Shown here piece after piece: positions 61,372-64,000 of a stretch of 64,000 nucleotides of DNA; position 1 is the stretch's first letter; the number at the start of each line of letters is the position of its first letter. This DNA comes from Aurantibacillus circumpalustris (GTDB taxonomy: Bacteria > Bacteroidota > Bacteroidia > B-17B0 > Aurantibacillaceae). Made by a program: the position numbers and the translations under genes. The stretch is taken from assembly GCF_029625215.1 (NCBI RefSeq), contig NZ_CP121197.1, positions 1,240,001 to 1,304,000 of the forward strand, written 5' to 3'. The notes under the pieces were generated by a model that saw only the letters and a program-made list of their open reading frames with translations, did no database searches and was not told where the DNA came from.

Positions 61372-61971
61372 TTAATAAATAATAATTTGATAACCCCGGC
61401 CAGCTAGTTTGTAATAATTAATTAATGATTTCATTTCCCATTCAGCAAAAACCACAGCAGCTGGAACATATACGTAAAAGGCAACCAAGCCATTATAGTT
61501 TGCTTTTTTCCTTAAAATAGGAGCCTTACGCGCTGGCCTAATATCCCATTCGGGGTCAACCCCCGGCACTTTATTTAACGCGGTTGCGTTTGCCTCATAA
61601 ATATCACCTTGGTAAAAACAAAATTTACCAGTAGCAAAAGAAGTTGCGGCATTCCACTTCCTATATAAAATTAATGGCGGTTTTAATTCTGAAACTTTAT
61701 AAATATATAATTTAGCGTGATTGGCGAGTGTAATGTAAATCCCTCTGTTAATACTATCAAACCTGTCGTTTAAAGCCGTTTCCAAATAAACAACAGAGCC
61801 GTTAAATCTGCATTTATAAGTGTATTCAGCACGCAAAGCTGTAAACTCTGCGTACATAATTTCTAAAGGTTTAATTAATGCTTTAAGACGATTTAAACGT
61901 ATTGGCGTAATCAAGTAACGAAGTATGTTTTCCTTCATTACCTTAATGAAATCTATGATGAAATTATACAT
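61372..61971 (-). CDS. Phage structural protein, unknown
   Basis: 199 residues. N-terminal helical region (MKENILRYLITPIRLNRLKALIKPLEIMYAEFTALRAEYTYKCRFNG), then beta-strands and tryptophan-containing turns (YRKWNAATSFATGKFCFYQGDIYEANATALNKVPGVDPEWDIRP), a pattern found in carbohydrate-binding or tail-tip modules. It starts 8 nt inside the preceding gene and lies 14 nt before the next. No homologue is recognised. Its place in a tail cluster supports a virion role. Confidence 0.6.
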   Translation of the reverse strand: MYNFIIDFIKVMKENILRYLITPIRLNRLKALIKPLEIMYAEFTALRAEYTYKCRFNGSVVYLETALNDRFDSINRGIYITLANHAKLYIYKVSELKPPLILYRKWNAATSFATGKFCFYQGDIYEANATALNKVPGVDPEWDIRPARKAPILRKKANYNGLVAFYVYVPAAVVFAEWEMKSLINYYKLAGRGYQIIIY

Positions 61972-62842
61972 TAGGCACGTAAGTTACAGATGAGCTTAAA
62001 GGTGTACCCGGATCAATAATCATGTATCCGGCGTTTGGCAAATAACGTTGATTAAATGCCACATAAGGGTTTGCGCCATATCTAGCAAAGGCAGCTGTAA
62101 CATAAACCGTGTCTATACCAAGTGCGTTTTGCATTTTATCTTCTAAGCGCATAATTTCAAAGCCACTATTAAAACCATCTTCGCCGCCAAATTCATTTAA
62201 ATATTCGGCAACAGCATCACGCAAAGGAAATGTACCCGGCGCGGAAATTAACTCACCAATAATGGTTAACACCAACGGATCAAAAGTTGCTGTAATAAAC
62301 AATTGCAACTCGTCGGCATTGTCATTAATTATATTTACTATAATACCAGCAGGTGCTTTTTTCTTTATGTAAGCAGTAAAAGCTACATATTGCGGTGCAC
62401 TAATAGGTGTAGGATTTAAACCACTCAAGGTTGCTATTTTTAAATTCACAACGCCAACACCTTCTTGCGCTGCCGCTAAAGAAATTATTTGGCTAGCAGG
62501 GTTAACAGTTGCATAACGCCACTCTAAATCAATAAGAGTTAGTGAGTCACCGTATTGAAACTCTTTAGCAACAGAAATATACCAAGGCAAAGTACCATAG
62601 CGCGATTTTGCCGCAATTGCTTCTAAATAAATTTTATAAAGATCAAATACAACATCAAGAGCAAACATTGCTGATGCAACACACCAAAATTGCAAACGCC
62701 AAATTGCCACTTTGCTTTGTGAGGTTAAATCAGCCAAAAGCGTTTGTGCGCTATCAATATTTGGTTGGTAAATATTTAAATTGCTAAAAGTGTTTTTCTC
62801 AGCAATCATTATATCGTACCAGTATTTAGGTGTTCGTGCCAT
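61964..62842 (-). CDS. Phage baseplate/tail protein, possibly gpJ-like
   Basis: 292 residues from the ATG at 62842 (MARTPKYWYDIMIAEKNTF); the frame extends upstream, but this start fits the 17-nt overlap with the preceding gene. It is helical at the N-terminus, with VAIWRLQFWCVASAMFALDVVFDLYKIYLEAIA, then PWYISVAKEFQYGDSL, and a C-terminal part with repeated SAPQYVAFTAYIKKKAPAG / PLRDAVAEYLNEFGGEDGFNSG modules. The order of helix, DAVAEYLN and conserved acidic loops resembles baseplate J-type proteins, weakly. It overlaps the following gene by 8 nt. Confidence 0.55.
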   Translation of the reverse strand: MARTPKYWYDIMIAEKNTFSNLNIYQPNIDSAQTLLADLTSQSKVAIWRLQFWCVASAMFALDVVFDLYKIYLEAIAAKSRYGTLPWYISVAKEFQYGDSLTLIDLEWRYATVNPASQIISLAAAQEGVGVVNLKIATLSGLNPTPISAPQYVAFTAYIKKKAPAGIIVNIINDNADELQLFITATFDPLVLTIIGELISAPGTFPLRDAVAEYLNEFGGEDGFNSGFEIMRLEDKMQNALGIDTVYVTAAFARYGANPYVAFNQRYLPNAGYMIIDPGTPLSSSVTYVPNV

Positions 62843-63032
62843 TTGTTTTAAGTATTTCAGGTTCTTTATATTCTTGATTGTATGTTTTAAGCTTATCAAT
62901 CAAAAGCTGTTTTGTTGGAAATAAAAAAAGTTCAGGTTGACCAGTTACAACTTGCTGTCCCTCAATTAAGCCTCCATAGTGAAACACTGTTGTTTCATTT
63001 GTTGCCAAGTAATATGTGTTAAATTCCACCAT
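62826..63032 (-). CDS. Small phage protein of unknown function
   Basis: 68 residues: EFNTYYLATNETTVFHYGGLIEGQQVVTGQPELFLFPTKQLLIDKLKTYNQEYKEPEI. Mixed beta then helical, no signal or TM. It starts 14 nt inside the BspA-type gene and overlaps the next gene by 17 nt. Such overlaps are normal in phage structural operons and support a real gene. Function unknown. Confidence 0.6.
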   Translation of the reverse strand: MVEFNTYYLATNETTVFHYGGLIEGQQVVTGQPELFLFPTKQLLIDKLKTYNQEYKEPEILKTNGTNT

Positions 63033-64000
63033 CAGTTATAGTCCAATTATTTGGCGCGCCGGTTAATATTGCTTTTCCTGCCGAACCGCCAGCTGTGTAT
63101 TTAATTGTGTTGAAGTTTATATTTACGTTTGGTTGTAATGTCAATGCAGACCATGTATTATAAATTAAATCTAGATTAGCAGCTGAAAAACCAGCAGCAG
63201 ATTTTCCTAGCATAAACTCTGTGAATGAAGTAACATTTGAAACGTCCCAAGAACTTATATCTTGATCTATTCCACAATAAGCAAACATATATGCCATAGT
63301 GGTTACACTTGAAACATCCCAACCACCAATATTTTTATTAAAAGACTGACAATTATAAAACATGTATCTCATATCAGTCACATTTGAAACATCCCAAGCT
63401 GTGATATCTCCATTAAAAACTATTGCAGACTCAAACAGCTCAAGCATATTGGTTACGTTTGAAACGTTCCAAGAATTTAAATTTTGATTAAATGATTGAG
63501 CGTTATAAAAAAGTAAACTCATGTTTGTCACGCTTGAAACATTCCAAGTGTTTAATGGCTGATTAAACGAAAGGCAACTACAAAGCATAGCAGACATATT
63601 AGTAACGCTTGAAACGTCCCATGTACCAATGTTTTTATTGAAGGATACAGCGGAATAAAACATAAAACTCATATTTGTTACGCTTGAAACATCCCATGCA
63701 CCAATATTTTGATTAAATGATTGGCAGTAATATAGCATGTAGCTCATGTTTGTTACGCTTGAAACGTTCCAACTACCAATATTTTTATTAAAAGATTGAG
63801 CTCCATAAAACATATAGCTCATGTCTGTAACGCTTGAAACGTTCCATAAGCTAATATTTCCATTAAAGGCAACTGCACCATAGAAAACATATCTCATGTC
63901 TGATACGTTTGAAACATCCCAAGTGCTTATATCTCCATTAAAAGATGTAGCAGATTCAAATATCTCCAACATAACAGTTACATTTGAAGTATTCCATGAA
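63019..64000 (-). CDS. BspA-type leucine-rich-like repeat protein (DUF285), 5' part beyond window
   Basis: At least 327 residues. The visible N-terminal Met (63972) is internal, because the repeats continue to the window edge. Eleven copies of a 25-residue repeat are visible, each with a core like W-N/D-V-S-S-V-T-N-M and FxxAxxFNxNI, giving a 75-bp DNA period. Family: Mycoplasma/BspA-type DUF285 repeats, seen in surface and phage-associated proteins. A non-repeated C-terminus (AANLDLIYNTWSAL...GAPNNWTITDGGI) ends the protein. In this phage context it is probably a receptor-binding or tail-tip adhesin, which fits rapid repeat-number change. Confidence 0.85.
   Translation of the reverse strand, partial: SWNTSNVTVMLEIFESATSFNGDISTWDVSNVSDMRYVFYGAVAFNGNISLWNVSSVTDMSYMFYGAQSFNKNIGSWNVSSVTNMSYMLYYCQSFNQNIGAWDVSSVTNMSFMFYSAVSFNKNIGTWDVSSVTNMSAMLCSCLSFNQPLNTWNVSSVTNMSLLFYNAQSFNQNLNSWNVSNVTNMLELFESAIVFNGDITAWDVSNVTDMRYMFYNCQSFNKNIGGWDVSSVTTMAYMFAYCGIDQDISSWDVSNVTSFTEFMLGKSAAGFSAANLDLIYNTWSALTLQPNVNINFNTIKYTAGGSAGKAILTGAPNNWTITDGGI
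63203..64000 (-). repeat. 75-bp tandem repeats inside the BspA-type gene
   Basis: Near-identical units (for example around 63754-63764 and 63829-63839, exactly 75 bp apart) encode the 25-residue repeat. The high nucleotide identity allows unequal recombination and copy-number variation. This is not a CRISPR array: the units are contiguous and in frame. Confidence 0.85.

Noticed and set aside
63203-64000. Regular 75-bp repeats that might suggest a CRISPR array
   Set aside because: Units are contiguous without spacers and encode an in-frame 25-residue BspA repeat.

Overview
The window looks like a low-GC Bacteroidota chromosome (Flavobacteriia/Sphingobacteriia-like; genus not determinable from sequence alone). 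The main signs are several secreted proteins with C-terminal type IX secretion (T9SS) sorting domains, a TonB-dependent receptor with an N-terminal carboxypeptidase-regulatory-like domain, few Shine-Dalgarno sequences, and promoters of the Bacteroidota TTTG / TAnnTTTG type.

Layout. 1-2152 (minus): a truncated membrane sensor kinase and an NtrC-type sigma-54 activator. 2463-15069 (plus): a tight export operon with a periplasmic adaptor, an ABC ATPase, a small membrane protein, four tandem ~800-residue MacB/FtsX-like permeases and a second ATPase with altered motifs. A near-consensus -24/-12 promoter lies between the two. 15066-17351 (minus): DoxX-like protein, YHS protein, Crp/Fnr regulator, LysE-type exporter. 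17605-25469: small metabolic genes (class V aminotransferase, RibD/DHFR-like, VOC protein), a TPR hybrid histidine kinase with a stand-alone receiver, and dusB. 25635-27039: a complete IS4-family element inserted into an 18-bp palindrome. 27231-30111 (minus): miaA, a GNAT-like hypothetical and a DegT/DnrJ aminotransferase. 30266-44453: T9SS cargo proteins, including three tandem glycine-rich paralogues each followed by the same terminator, plus a TPR-SpoIIE phosphatase. 44454-46200: non-coding DNA with a MITE-like element, tRNA-Lys(UUU) with promoter and leader hairpin, and a large palindromic element followed by a copy of the tRNA 3' end.

46207-54115 is a regulatory and outer-membrane island. 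A canonical PhoB/OmpR-type regulator is divergent from a TonB receptor, followed by a T9SS protein, a small unknown protein, and a second OmpR-type regulator whose receiver has lost its phospho-acceptor Asp. 54108-59156 holds a lipoprotein, another T9SS protein, a double-thioredoxin/membrane protein pair and a lytic transglycosylase-like lipoprotein.

From about 59.6 kb to the window end the sequence is prophage-like: DNA adenine methylase, tail/baseplate-type proteins and a BspA-type 25-residue-repeat protein that runs off the window. Between the methylase and the tail genes lies a compact, heavily self-complementary segment (about 60494-60616) with nested stems, a possible pseudoknot and its own -7 promoter element. 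It is the best candidate here for an undescribed RNA regulator. No CRISPR array, rRNA or replication origin was seen.
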